64,000 nt of DNA from Paramarasmius palmivorus (GCA_037176845.1 JAYKXP010000076.1:124001-188000); one strand, 5' to 3'. Shown: positions 10,969 through 22,875, numbered from the stretch's first letter. The notes: generated by a model from the sequence alone, not told the origin. Program-made: numbers and translations.

Positions 10969-12528
10969 ATGTCTTCTGACGACCTGAAGACAGAAAGTGT
11001 CATCAAGGGTGCCGACACCGCTGACTCGATCAGCGAGCAGTTCGACGCGAAAGCGGAGGCTAGGCTAAGATGGAAGATTGATTTGTACATTATTCCAACT
11101 GTTTCAATCCTCTACCTTTTCTGCTTTATCGACCGGGCCAACATCGGTGAGCAGCATCCTTTGTTCCACGAATCTATGTGCTGATAATGTTGCAGGCAAT
11201 GCTCGCCTCGCAGGCTTTAAAAGGGATCTGGGTCTCAAAGGCTACGATTACAACACGGTCCTGAGCATCTTCTACGTATCCTACATCATCTTCGAGATTC
11301 CTTCAAACATGGCATGCAAGTATTTTGGCCCAGGGTGGTATCTTCCTGCCATTTCATTGGGATTCGGAGTATGTTCCATTGGTACCGCGTTCGTGACGAA
11401 TTTAGGCGCCGCATGTGGAGTCAGGTTCCTATTGGGGGTCTTCGAAGCTGGAATGCTACCAGGAATAGCATATTACATGTCTAGATGGTATAGGCATAGC
11501 GAACTAGCCTTCAGATTAGCATTGGTGTGTCTCGAGCCCTATTCGCCTTTCATTTACAGCTAATTCCTCTTCAGTATATCGCTATGGCGCCCTTGGCCGG
11601 TGCATTCGGTGGTCTCCTTGCCAGCGCTATCCTCAAACTACCTTCGTTTGGTAGTCTACATGAATGGCGTATGATTTTTGCCATTGAAGGAATCATTACT
11701 TGTGGCCTTTCGATCATAGGCTTCTTCACCCTCACGGATCGACCAGACACTGCCACCTGGCTCACAGAGGCTGAGAAAGCACTCGCCATTTCTCGGGTTA
11801 AGTCCGAACGAATAGGAACCGCGGCTGTGCTTGACAAAATCGACATACGAAAGACCCTTCTCGGGATCTTCAGTCCGGTCACATTAGCGACATCCTTCAT
11901 CTTCCTTCTCGACAATATCACCGTTCAGGGTCTGGCCTTCTTCCTTCCCACTATCGTACGAACGATATACCCAACGAGCTCCGTCATCTCCCAGCAGCTC
12001 CACACCGTACCGCCCTATGTTGTCGGCACCTTCTTCACCGTGTTCATTCCTCTTCTCAGCTGGCGTTTCGACAAACGTCTCATCTTCTTCATTTGCTCTG
12101 CACCCCTTATGATGTTAGGATACATCCTCTTCCTGGCTTCTCATTCTCCCCAGGTCAGATATGGCGCAACCTTCCTTATTGCCTCAGGTTCATTCGCGTT
12201 CGGCTCCTTGTGTAATGCTCATGTCAGCGCGAATGTCATCTCAGATACGGCGCGTAGCAGTGCTATTGGCATGAATGTCATGATGGGAAACATTGGTGGT
12301 CTTATTTCGACGTGGAGTTTCTTACCTGCCGATGGACCTGATTATCATATCGGGAACGGGCTGAATCTCGCGACGAGTACGACGATGTTGATCGTTTCAG
12401 TGGGTTTGCTGGCATGGATATGGAGAGACAACAAGAGAAGGGAGAACGTGCAAAAGGAGAGTGCGCTGGATTTGGGTCTAGTTGAAGAATTGGATTGGAA
12501 GCACCCGGCGTTTAGGTGGAGACCTTGA
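10969..12528 (+). CDS. MFS transporter B, TNA1/allantoate-permease type
   Basis: 486 aa from exons 10969-11146, 11196-11524 and 11575-12528. Exon lengths 178/329/954 nt are identical to gene C, and the first two are identical to gene A. The family motifs are all present: FCFIDRANIGNARL, EIPSNMACKYFGPGW, LPGIAYYMSRWYRHSE, L.DRPDTATWL and ISDTARSSAIGMNVMMGN. The first ~30 residues (before AKAEARLR) are the most variable part, as expected for a cytoplasmic tail. Most likely a proton-coupled importer of a small carboxylate or vitamin-like molecule. It is the middle copy of a tandem array; no frameshift or lost motif was seen. Confidence 0.92.
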
Positions 12529-13171
12529 TTACCGGGTCCATCGGGTAATTTTGTAGAGTGATTACCGACTATTGCAGACTCGGACATGTCGGCTGACCGA
12601 AGCTAGGCACCTCTTATCTCTGTATCACCATCTGGTATCTTGCTATACACAAAATTGGAATAGCGATTGGTTCATCTTCGTCCTCGTTTTGGAAGTCCGC
12701 TCAATGGGTGTCAAGGTCACCAGAGCTACCTGCAGGCTGTCGCCAGTTGGCCTGAGTGTATGATTGCCGTTCCGGTCTGTCTCAAGTTCGGGGTCATTAC
12801 CTCGACTCCTCAGGGACGGCATATTTAACAGGGAGTGATGCCTACTAGACCTAGGGGCAGCGTCTACTTCTGAGGCACGGCAGTATTGTAATTGATCTCC
12901 TTCGCTGATGTGCCTACTTTTGCGATTGGCTGGCGAGGACTATCTCCAGTATCTCGCCTTGGATGGGCAATGATAGGAGGTCTAGAGAAGGAGGAACTTG
13001 AGAAGGCACGGCCGGGAGAACCACTAGACCCAGGTACATACATGTCGCCGAGCCTATCAAAAGTAACCCCCGCCCTGATTGAAGGACGGAATGTACAGGT
13101 GGAACTGACAGGCTGAATGGATAATGTGCTCATATAGGTGTTCTTGGTCTCTTTCATTCTAGCTTCCGACA
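12529..13171. other. Intergenic between MFS genes B and C
   Basis: No gene. Small frames on both strands (for example 12892-13116) have no homology to the transporters and no splice support. No clear TATA box was found before gene C; the nearest AT-rich motif is CATATAGG near 13131. Confidence 0.4.
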
Positions 13172-14736
13172 ATGTCTTTGGAAGACCTCAAGGAAGCCAG
13201 CATCGCCAAGCGTACAGGCTCTGCTGATTCTGTCGACGTTGAGTTCGACGTGAAAGCGGAAGCCAGACTTCGACGGAAGATCGATGTTTACATTGTCCCA
13301 GTTGTTTCTCTCCTCTATCTCTTTTGCTTCATCGACAGGGCCAATATAGGTGAGTAACACCTCCGCTTCATTGATCCCTGCCCTTTCTGATAGTATCGCA
13401 GGCAACGCGCGTCTTGCAGGATTCGAAAGGGATTTAGGACTCAAAGGCTATGACTATAACATTGTCCTGACGGTCTTCTATGTCTCCTACATCATCTTCG
13501 AAATTCCATCCAATATGGCATGCAAGTATTTTGGTCCTGGGTGGTTCCTTCCAGCTATATCACTTGGGTTCGGGATATGCTCAGTCGGTACCGCGTTCGT
13601 GAAGGACATAGGTGGTGCATGTGGAGTTCGCTTCCTGTTGGGCGTTTTCGAAGCTGGAATGCTACCAGGAATAGCCTATTATATGTCGAGGTGGTATAGA
13701 CGTAGTGAGTTGGTGTTTCGACTGGCGTTGGTATGTTGCTTTGCACGAGTTACAATCGACCTCGCTGATGCAATATCCCTAGTACATTGCGATGGCCCCT
13801 TTGGCAGGGGCATTCGGCGGTCTACTCGCAAGTGGAATCCTCAGGCTACCTTCATTTGGTGATTTGCATGAATGGCGTATGATTTTCGCCGTCGAAGGGA
13901 TTATAACCTGTGGTCTTTCCGTTCTGGGCTTCTTCGTCCTCACAGATCGACCAGAGACTGCAATCTGGCTTACGGAGGAGGAGAAAGCACTTGCAATTTC
14001 CCGAGTCAAGTCCGAAAGAATCGGAACCACTGTTCTACTCGACAAAATCGACATGCGCAAAACGTTCCTTGGGATTTTTAGTCCCATCACAATCACGACG
14101 TCTTTCATGTTCCTTCTCAGTAATATCACCACTCAAGGCCTTGCCTTTTTCCTGCCAACCATCGTTGGAACTATATATCCAAAGAGCTCCGCTATCTCCA
14201 AACAGTTGCATACGGTCCCTCCCTACGTCGTCGGAACCTTCTTCACCGTCTTCATTCCACTCCTTAGCTGGCGCTTCGACCGGCGTCTGGTATTCTTCAT
14301 CGTTTCTAAACCGCCAGTCATCGTGGGATACATCCTCTTCCTAGCCTCACACTCCCCGCAAGTCAGATACGGCGCAACCTTCCTCATCGCTTCCGGGGCT
14401 TTCGTAAATGCCTCGTTAACCAATGCACATGTTAGTGCAAATGTTATATCAGACACAGCACGTAGCAGTGCGATTGGGATGAACGTTATGATGGGGAATA
14501 TTGGGGGATTGATAGCGACCTGGAGTTTCCTGCCGCGAGATGGGCCAGACTACCCTATTGGCAACGGATTGAACCTTGCGACCTGTACGACAATGTTGAT
14601 CGTATCGGTGGTGATGATGATTTGGATATGGTGGGATAACAAGAGGAGAGAAAGGGCGCAGAATGAGCACGCATTAGACTTGGGTCTGATTGACGAGTTA
14701 GATTGGAAGCATCCGGCGTTCAGGTGGAGGACGTAG
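13172..14736 (+). CDS. MFS transporter C, TNA1/allantoate-permease type
   Basis: 486 aa from exons 13172-13349, 13402-13730 and 13783-14736. Third copy in the tandem array, same intron positions and exon lengths as gene B. Differences include RRKIDVYIVPVVS in place of RWKIDLYIIPTVS before helix 1, and a substituted segment at helix 10 (FVNASLTNAHVSANV instead of FG-SLCNAHVSANV). The second may affect substrate range. The C-terminal tail has the same LDLGLIDELDWKHPAFRW ending as transporter D on the opposite strand, so C is probably the closest tandem copy to D. Confidence 0.92.
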
Positions 14737-15106
14737 TGTGTAGACTGTGTTTCGGTTGTAATCACACTCATTAGGAATCGCTTTTTGATAGCAAAAATCT
14801 ATCCTGACACAATACGAAACTACTGGCGTTATCTTTGCATTTTTTTTTTATCTCCAGACAAGGGCCACTCATTGCTACATGAAAACCACAAGAACAACGG
14901 CTTAGAATTTGTAGCTGTACAGTCATGGGTAAGTGTATATAGTGATGATTTCCAAACGTTCAACAGGATTCATGTTCAGTTTTTCCGACAAATGGTATTA
15001 TTATGGACCATGGAAACCCAAAGAAAGAACAGACTGCCCAAAATGCCTCAGAATTTGCAGCTGCAGTCACGAGTAAGTGCGTGGCATGAAGACAGTAAAA
15101 GGGTCC
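14737..15106. other. Convergent intergenic space with an imperfect direct repeat
   Basis: Lies between the 3' ends of MFS gene C and the pectate lyase. It contains an imperfect ~35-nt direct repeat: a copy at about 14902-14935 and another at about 15048-15080, both containing AGAATTTG.AGCTG...CAGTCA...GTAAGTG. A 109-codon plus-strand frame spans both copies but has no recognisable domain. Confidence 0.35.
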
Positions 15107-16093
15107 TCACTTAGAGTTTGCTTTGTTGGAAGTCAGCTTCTTAGGTTCTTTTCCGCTGCTGTTACCCTTATAAGCAACAGGAATTAGTTTGGCTGCTGTC
15201 TTGGAGAAAGGCAGTACGTTACCTCAAAGGTGTCGCAGACGGACTTGACACTAGATGTCTTGATAGAGCCTGAGAAGGTGGCAACATCGCCGTAATTCGA
15301 ATTGACACCTGCGAGCAAGGAACCGGACTTTGCATCAATGTTGGAAATCTGAACGGTGCGCTTGTATTGTCTATAGCCCGAGCTAAGTATGTTGTTGAAA
15401 ACGGAAGAAGTGACTCACGTCTTGCAATTACCACAGGAGCGGTAGAGCTTGCCAAAATCTTGAACACAGAAAGAGTCGATCTTGACAGTTCCACCACCAT
15501 TGTGCTGAACGACTTTATCGTCGGCTTTCTTGGCACCACCTCCGATGATGTTGGAAGTTCCGCTGCTCTGCTTGATGGTGATGGCGTCTTCGCAGACGTC
15601 CTCGAACCAGACGTTGCGAAGGTTGCATGGTCCGAGGCAGTGGACGCCTTCGGCCTGGTTGGCTCCAATGACAACGTTTCTGTGCATAAAAGAGGATAAG
15701 AAATCAGCAATAGACTAGTCAGTTAATGGACATACTGCAAAGTAGCACCGGATTGTAGAAGAAAGACGGCGTCAGAGTCACCGCCCTCGGTTTGCCCCCT
15801 GAGTTGTGGTCAGCTCATTTGAAGACAATGGAGAGATATGCAACATACTTGCAGGCGCCGCTGCCACGATCGAAGCGAACGTTGCCGCCATCAAAAGTGC
15901 CAGTGACAGTAATGGGCTTGCTCAAACTGGAGGTCTTCGGCGGGGAGGGGAAGCTGCAACTGGCTGCACGAGAAACTATGACTTCGGGTGCATCGCCATC
16001 GCGACGGATGTAATCCTCAGCGGTGGTCGGGGAAGGAGCAGCTTCCACGAATGTGGCGACGAGGACGGCGAGAGCGAGGAGTTTTGAGAACAT
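15107..16093 (-). CDS. Pectate lyase, polysaccharide lyase family 3
   Basis: 258 aa, secreted, from exons 16093-15849, 15798-15736, 15679-15419, 15370-15223 and 15166-15107. All four introns are 48-56 nt. A signal peptide ([19 protein letters not shown]) is followed by the PL3 beta-helix. The family signature is clear: [14 protein letters not shown], then [16 protein letters not shown] with the acidic calcium-binding cluster, then [13 protein letters not shown] containing the conserved basic residues near the active site. PL3 enzymes cleave de-esterified homogalacturonan by calcium-dependent beta-elimination outside the cell. The length is normal for the family, and no key residue is missing. 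A TATAAAA box lies about 60 nt upstream. It points to a fungus that attacks plant cell walls or litter. Confidence 0.94.
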
Positions 16094-16150
16094 AGGGTAC
16101 ACTTTGAAGAACCTGAGCTGGAACTGAGGAACAGAGGCTGTAGACCCTGT

Positions 16151-16157
16151 TTTTATA
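16151..16157 (-). promoter_or_regulatory. TATA box of the pectate lyase gene
   Basis: TATAAAA on the minus strand, 58-64 nt upstream of the ATG at 16093. Confidence 0.55.
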
Positions 16158-17691
16158 CTGTCCAAGACGCCCGCCGTAGAAAAACCACGGATAATTCTGC
16201 ATTTTCCCCCTGACAATGCTCAGTAGCATACTCGATGTATACAGCGAATATACTCGGATCTAGTCACACTTCAAGTCATGTATTATACCACGCTGTCGAA
16301 AAGCACCTTTCCGGGCCGCCCTACAAGTAAAGAAACGGACGAAAAGATACGCGAAGATCAACAAGCTTGGGATTTCGGCGTAATGACCTGTACGATTGTA
16401 TTAGAGGAGAAATAAAGTCGAATCACACAAGAACTTACATGTCTCGATGCAACAGCCATCATAAGCCCAGGATCCGAATATGATGCTGGAACGGCCAAAA
16501 AACGGGCCGTCCAACGCCTACAATGCGAATCTGCGATGGTTGTCAACTGAAAAAATTCGGTAACGGACTATTTGCGAGGACGTTTACCACTGGGCTCTCA
16601 TTCGAGACCATTGGTAGGGCTGTTGGTTTTCTTCTTCCTGTTCCTTGTCAGGCCTCCGCTTAAACTGATGAGACGTCTGTCCTCGAGAGCTTTTGAGCAG
16701 GAGGGCTAGAAACTCATTCCTCGAGTTTCTTTCATGAAGAACAGCTCCTGTTCGAGCTTCCGGATGTACATTTTGAAGCTAGCACAGACTGCGTCGAACG
16801 TTGGAAGATAGCAACATGTCGAGCTCGTAGAGAGGTTGGCTTGGCCCACGCGACTCGTCAAGGAAGGGGTATCAGGGAAAGTATCTGGTGAGAACTTACC
16901 TATCTCCTCCTGGAACTTCATGTGAATATGCGACGTGGAAGAAAGAAATATATTGCTGGAAATCGAACGAGATGGTGGATGTTAGCGTATAAAACAGGCA
17001 AAGCGCTAGTTGGGCGCTTGGATGATGACAGAGGCAACTTTAGGGCAGGCTCGCGATCATGCAAATTCAACCTCAGCGGTGACGACGTCGTTCCAGTGTA
17101 ACAATGCTCAAGACCATTCAGGTAATTGTCCAAATCTATACTCGAGAGATGAATCCCATAATCCCTACAGGGCACCATTCGATTTCGAGACAGGATGAGA
17201 CCTACGAGAAAGCCGAGGTGCTTCTCAGCGAGATTCCAATGTTTGAAGCGTCGCGAGCAAGAGAGTTTCGTGGTTACCTGTTTCATTTTCATTTTCTGAT
17301 ATTGTCCCATTTCAAAGGCATTTGAGAGTGGCCCAAGGCAATTTGAAGCTCTGGCAGTTTGCGCCTATCTCGGAAATTTTCAAGCGTAATGAAAACCGCC
17401 AGGACCCGCGGCTCCGACTACAAAAAGCCTCATTTTCTTTATAATATGAAGCGATAGTGCAGGGAAGGTTCTGAAATTCGCAACAGGGTGTGTGTATTCG
17501 TGTGCTTCTTCATATAGGACCAATTCATCGGTTAGGCAGGCACTTCATTGACTTCCATATGCGCCCAGCGATCCCAGGTCATTGTGGGTCGCGTAGGATG
17601 CATTGCATCTGGTCTCGCCTGTGTTTATTCATAAAGGAATCTGTATAGTCGAACGGCAGCACACTTCACGCTTCAAGACATAAACTGCAAC
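16158..17691. other. Region with weak minus-strand coding traces
   Basis: No gene I can name. A minus-strand frame at 16918-17310 (130 codons) and shorter ones at 16706-16921 and 16358-16546 are separated by possible introns. One candidate intron near 16395-16437 has GTAAGT and TACAG borders. They might be exons of one degenerate or orphan gene, but no domain appears and the frames cannot be joined with confidence. Confidence 0.25.
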
Positions 17692-18948
17692 ATGACCAGT
17701 GTCGCAACGCGATCGGGCAGCTTACCCGTGCGTTCAAATTTTCATCGCAAGTTCCGACCCCTTTCCTTACGAGTTTTGATCAGGTTCCTTCCCCAACAAA
17801 TTGGCATGCCCTTTTGAGGCACAAAAACGAATGCAGGGAAGAGCAGGATCCGGGCATTGCTTTACGCACGATATTTAACCTTGGATGTCGAGATCCGATT
17901 TTCTGCACTTACACCCGACTCCGATTCTTTCCTTCCATGTACAACGACGTTTTCGATGCAGGCAACGAGACTCTGGGCTGCTCTTCAGCCCGAGCTCTTC
18001 ATTTTTACCTCTCGCGGACGGGGCCAAAACCGACTTTTCTAGAACATTCGGCTCCAGAGTACCTTTCGACTCCACCACAGAAACTATTACCATCACCCAC
18101 ATCTCATGGATATGAACGCAGGCTAGCCATCCACATGGCCATGGCGCACCACACTCGCATAGATAGCTACTACTGCACCACTACGGAGCCATGTCGACGC
18201 TTCATACGTTTCGCGCGTTCTCGATCACGCAACAAGGAGTACCTGACCGCGCTCAAGACAGTGGAAAAGTTGTTGGCTGTCACCGAAGTTGCATTGAACA
18301 ATTTCCGAATGTCCTTGGAGTCTACCCCAGAGTCTACTCCGACGGATTACTTTTCGGTTGGCCGTTGGGAGGTTGAATCGAATGGGTCGTCTTCTGAGCC
18401 TGGTACCCCCTCGTTGGAGATAGAATCGGCGACCTGGGGTACTACCAATACAGGTTCGGGATGGGACTGGGTTGCCAACCTCATTGTGTATTACCACAAA
18501 ACGCTCCATAGTGGCAAACTCGAGATTATCACCGACTCGAAACGCAATTCATGGTCGAGGTTTTTGGAACAACGATATAGTGATTGGCTCGCAAATGATG
18601 TCGTGTGGTTATCTAAGGGTATGTCACATCTTTCACGGATCTACATGGCTTCTCGGAGTTCTGAATAGAGTCTTTTCTATTGATAGATCACAGGGACGGT
18701 TATGACGAAGAGCAATGGAATTTTGACTTTGGTCAATACGTGGAAGAGTTACTGATGCCAGGACGACAGTATGGGCTTCTTCTGGATATGATTGGAGACT
18801 CGGTAGGCCTAGATGTTTCAACAAGAGTGATACCCGTTATCGACAGGGTGTAGGAGTGATGGGTGCAGTACTAGCAGGGTACAAGACGTCATGGACGTTG
18901 TCGGTGTACTGTCGGAGGACGTATTCGTCGTGGTTATACCCGATATAA
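17692..18948 (+). CDS. Hypothetical protein, four exons
   Basis: Family not recognised. The best model is 362 aa from exons 17692-17727, 17784-18618, 18687-18802 and 18847-18948. Phases agree throughout, and introns are 56, 68 and 44 nt. The large exon has a Ser/Thr/Pro/Glu-rich central part (TPESTPTDYF...SSSEPGTPSLE) and a Trp-rich C-terminal part (WGTTNTGSGWDWVANL, SWSRFLEQRYSDWLANDVVWL). The last exon starts with GVGVMGAVLAGYKTSW, possibly one membrane-associated helix. The third intron is inferred because reading through it ends the protein at once, while splicing gives a sensible tail. The ATG at 17692 is less certain than the body. It lies just upstream of the three-domain AIG2-like gene on the same strand. 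Confidence 0.5.
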
Positions 18949-19169
18949 ATCCCCTTCCGCTTTATGTAAATTATTTTGAAAGAGCTCTTATAGAGCGCAG
19001 ATATCAGAAAAAACTGTCAAAAAGAGTTCGGGCAGAGCATCCAGGAACTTGCCCATCGTTACCTCCGTCATCGTTTCGTGTCGGTCACACTGTCAGTCAC
19101 AGTGACATAATAACCATCCGGTTTTCTTGCACACTTGATCATTCCTCATCTTCATCGGATTCGTCCATC

Positions 19170-20558
19170 ATGCAGTCCGCCCAGCTCAAGCACCGGGAGC
19201 GGGAAAATGAAATGGCCTGGCGGGCCATGGCAGCTTCGTCTAGAGGATTCGAAAATTTACTACCTTCTTCGACATTCCGACCTCGATTAATGTTTTTCTA
19301 CGGCACACTTACGCTGGAACATCTTCGAAAACGACTGCTGGGGACGGATGCACGGGGAGACCCACCAGGAGGACCACCGAAGGATGCTACAATTCGTGGA
19401 TGGGCAGTCAAGATGTGGGGGCCATATCCGGCGTTGGTGGAATCCGAGCCCAAGGAAGACTCGGTCGTTCATGGAAAAGTGTGGCTGGTGTTGGAAGAGG
19501 AGCAGTTGCAGCGGATACAGCGGTACGATGGGAAACAATACCGTATGACAGCGGTAGAGGTGTATGTTGAAGGGAGTTCAACGCCGGAGAGTGCCTATGC
19601 CATGGTGTGGAATAGTGATCCCTCCGTCCTCCGTGATGGCGCATTCGACCCCTCAGCATTCTACTTTCGACAACCTCAAGGCTCAGGGGAGAAGGATGAA
19701 TCTCATGCAGAGGGCGAACGACCTGCACAGTCGTTTGATCCGAAGCTTTTCTTCTTCTATGACACCTACGAGCTCAATCACGTTCTCAAACAAGTCTTGG
19801 GTTTTGATGACCCAACACCAACGCTTCGTGATGCCTGGATTCAAGGGTACATTTTCAAGATGTGGGGCCGAAGTCCAGCTCTCGTTAAATCGGAACCTTA
19901 CGACAAGGATCTGGTGATATACGGCAAGGCTTGGAACGTGACCGAAGAACGAATATGGAACGAGTTGGAGCATTACAAGGGGGACAAATACAAGGTCAAA
20001 ATCGTTAGTGTCCTTCTCGGGAAGAACACGTTTCCGGAGGTTGGTTACACCTTTGTGTGGAACGGTGACACCGACGAGCTTAACCGCGCACCGGCAAACT
20101 CTAATGGGAATGGAAATGGAAACGGCAAGCCTATGCCATCCTCACCAGGACCTTCCGCTCGACCTCCTTCCCGTACACTTCACAACTTCACACCACGGCT
20201 CTTGTTCTTTTACGGTGCCTTGACGTTAGAGCCTATCCTCAAACGCGTTGTCGGACTCAAGGATGCGCCTCTCCTGCGGGACGCTACCATTTGTGGGTAC
20301 ATACCCAAGATGTGGGACGACACACCTGCACTCGTTCAAGGGGATGCAGACGTCGTCACTCGTGGAAAAGCATGGACTTGCAGTGACGAGGACCACATGC
20401 AGCGGATCGTGCGAGAAATTGGAGAGACGTATCGACTTCAATCAGTAGAGGTTACTTTGGAGGACGGCAAGGTTTCAAACCCTGGCTTCACGTTTGTATG
20501 GAGTGGAAAACCAGATATGCTCAAGGATGGTCAGTTTGACCCATCCAAATTCTCTTAA
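19170..20558 (+). CDS. Three-domain AIG2/gamma-glutamylcyclotransferase-like protein
   Basis: Single exon, 462 aa. The open frame extends upstream to 18891, but the ATG at 19170 is chosen because the extension overlaps the previous gene and is not domain-like. Three tandem GGCT-fold (AIG2-like) domains lie at about residues 38-165, 190-305 and 341-462, each opening with an L.FFY motif: FYGTL, FYDTY and FYGAL. Each continues through a MWG/D.(S/T)PALV block to a (F/W)VW...D..L end. Domains 2 and 3 are joined by a low-complexity NGNGNGNGK-Pro/Ser linker. AIG2-like enzymes release 5-oxoproline from gamma-glutamyl groups using one Glu after the (Y/F)E motif. Here that position is Asp120, Lys270 and Ile417, and the substrate loop of domain 2 is altered. 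The single-domain relative at 35678-36079 keeps Glu. I infer a binding or scaffold protein, or a changed activity. Confidence 0.78.
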   Translation: MQSAQLKHRERENEMAWRAMAASSRGFENLLPSSTFRPRLMFFYGTLTLEHLRKRLLGTDARGDPPGGPPKDATIRGWAVKMWGPYPALVESEPKEDSVVHGKVWLVLEEEQLQRIQRYDGKQYRMTAVEVYVEGSSTPESAYAMVWNSDPSVLRDGAFDPSAFYFRQPQGSGEKDESHAEGERPAQSFDPKLFFFYDTYELNHVLKQVLGFDDPTPTLRDAWIQGYIFKMWGRSPALVKSEPYDKDLVIYGKAWNVTEERIWNELEHYKGDKYKVKIVSVLLGKNTFPEVGYTFVWNGDTDELNRAPANSNGNGNGNGKPMPSSPGPSARPPSRTLHNFTPRLLFFYGALTLEPILKRVVGLKDAPLLRDATICGYIPKMWDDTPALVQGDADVVTRGKAWTCSDEDHMQRIVREIGETYRLQSVEVTLEDGKVSNPGFTFVWSGKPDMLKDGQFDPSKFS

Positions 20559-22528
20559 CGATGCCAAGTACGTATCCTGTTTCCCAATACGTTTCTCTCA
20601 GAGGTGTTGATCCCATTTCTAGATAGATTACGACCCTTCAACAAGCACGAAACTCTTTCGCCTATCTCGATAGGTGCTATTACACGCGCCATGCAAGCTG
20701 TCGAACTGTCCGTCTTGGACCGTCAGCAAAGTGCATATCTTAGCTCCTCCAAAGTCAATGTATCGATTATTATTATCTTTTTTTTTTTCGTTCATTCATT
20801 CATTCTCTCACTCATCCTCATCATGACCTGCTGTAATACCAAATTCTCGTTGTACATTACGCTTACGCTTTACTATTCCTTTCCTGCGAGAAGACGGCGA
20901 CTGGCTCGCTTGGCTTAATCTCCAGCACCACATCGTCTATTTAATAGTAGTACATACATCCACCCCTTTATCGCGCTTTCCATTATGCTAGTTTAGTTAC
21001 TGTTTTACATAAATTCCCCCCGATGCCATGACTCTTGGATACCCCTCATGCATTTCCCGACTCGGTAAAACGAGACCGCGTAGGAAGGAGAGACGACAGG
21101 CCAAGAAGTAATATGACGAGCGAAGAACGTGTATCCTGCATGCAACCGGGGGTTTAGGCATTCTGGCCGTACCGCGTAGGGACGTTGCGGTGAACGCCGA
21201 GTATCTGATAACGAGTGGGTTAGCCGGGTTGTCTGGGGATGTGAAGGAAGGAAAGAGCAGATACCTCGAGTCGAGTCAACCGCCTCTAGGACTCACCTCT
21301 ACCGTTTTGGATTCGTAGCACCAGCTCAACGTATAGACACCGGAGACGGGGAATTCGGCAAAGGGCGTAGAGTGTTACGGTATGCTTTGAGTCTTTCAGA
21401 GATGCGTCATCCGATAATCTGCCTTTCGCGGCACTGTTATGGATCACAAGGGCCAGGTTTCTTGGACTTTCTTCTGTCGTTACAGTCCTGACAACATGAT
21501 TAGAGTCCGTAACCGTATGTCACCGTTAGAGACGTGTAATCACCTCGTAGTAGAATACAGAACTTGAAGAATAGCACACGACGCCCGTTGATCCCATCTC
21601 TGTTCCAAAGACGAAAGTCCGGCATATGCGGTACGATGGGAGCGAAAGACTAAAGTCGGCTGACAAAAGGAAGAGTTATATCCCGTCGAGGATATCTATA
21701 AGGCATCCCTGTACGATGTGAGAATCAACATACGGAGTCATGGGCAGGAAGAGAATTTGACCCACATCGCTCACATCGGAAGTTACCGCCCATACTATTT
21801 GCAACGTTCCTGGGCTTCTGGGAAAGCCTTCAAAGCCTCCGAATCCTCCTATCATAGGTACAGTGTCTGGGGAGTGTCACGGTCGACCGTCACCCAATGT
21901 TCAATAGAGGCTGTTACTAGCAGACAATAGATAAATGCGTAGGAATATCATGCATCCCGGGAATCTACAAGATCACCGCAGGCGGTCCGTGCCAGAGCCT
22001 ACAACATCAGAGTAAATCGTCAGCTTCAAGTTCCTGCAAGCTGCAGAAGACTTACTATCAGAGTATACGTTGAAGATCTGCAGCTGAACGGCAATGAGTC
22101 TTTTGAGGATGCCTTGTCCCTGCATATGTCAACGCGAAGTATCATTTACGCGTACGCTGATGTGGTATTGAATTTGAAGAGTGGTGCGGAAAGGGGAAAA
22201 AATGGCTGAGGTCAGCCGCCGACGCGCCTGACTAGATCTTGCTCTTGACCATCATCATGGTCCTAACCTTGTCCTAATGGCCTGCTACAACGACTACAAA
22301 TAGCTTAGAAGCCTTGGAAATTTATCTTTCGAGGGGCATGACTAGGATAGTGTAGAGAAATTTGGGTGTTGATGGCAGGGGTATGTCGACGATTTATTGA
22401 AAATTTGAATTCTTGATGCTTACGATGAAACCCCAAGTTCAACGGAATATTCTCCTTCGACTAAAGCTTTTCCCAGCCCAGCCTCAAAGGGACTTCTACT
22501 CGACAGAAAGCTAGAAGTTGCAATTTTC
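20559..22528. other. Intergenic, no supported gene
   Basis: Begins with the 3' region of the three-domain gene, including T-rich stretches near 20776-20789. The remaining 1.5 kb has only short frames without domains or consistent splice sites. No tRNA-like fold was found. Confidence 0.4.
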
Positions 22529-22728
22529 ATGGATCATATAATGGACTTCGGGAGCGAATGGCAGGCCGCTGAAGAGATAGTGACCAGACTTGAAGGTGAG
22601 AGCACTATCCATTTTTTTTATGTTCGTAGCCTTTGTTAACATACTCATTTATAGCTTATATCCTGTCTAAATACCTCGTCCTTCGCCTCTCAATCCAGCT
22701 CTCCGAATACTTGAATTGGGATAAATAA
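22529..22728 (+). CDS. Possible two-exon micro-ORF
   Basis: ATG at 22529, exon to 22595, GTGAGA donor, 59-nt intron ending ATAG, second exon 22655-22728. This gives 46 aa (MDFGSEWQAAEEIV... ending LSEYLNWDK) with a central hydrophobic helix. Phase and splice sites agree, but an ORF this short could arise by chance. No family assigned. Confidence 0.2.
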
Positions 22729-22875
22729 AGAACGTTTTCCCTCACGGACTGCTGCCCGAAGATGATTACCACCGATTCATGGCCCCAGAGCGTCGCATCG
22801 ACTCGAAGCTGTACATGCGACGGGACGCCGGGCCTCAATATGATGTCAGATTGGACGGAACATGATGATTGAAAT

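Noticed and set aside
10488..11090. 200-codon minus-strand ORF overlapping the start of MFS gene B
   Set aside because: Antisense shadow of the conserved transporter exon; no independent coding signal.
13779..14456. Several minus-strand ORFs opposite MFS exons, also at 11571-11921 and 31450-31803 (+)
   Set aside because: The same antisense peptides recur opposite each paralogue because the sense strand is conserved; they are shadows.
18891..19169. Extension of the three-domain AIG2-like protein upstream to 18891
   Set aside because: It overlaps the last exon of the preceding gene and is not domain-like; the ATG at 19170 starts directly before domain 1.
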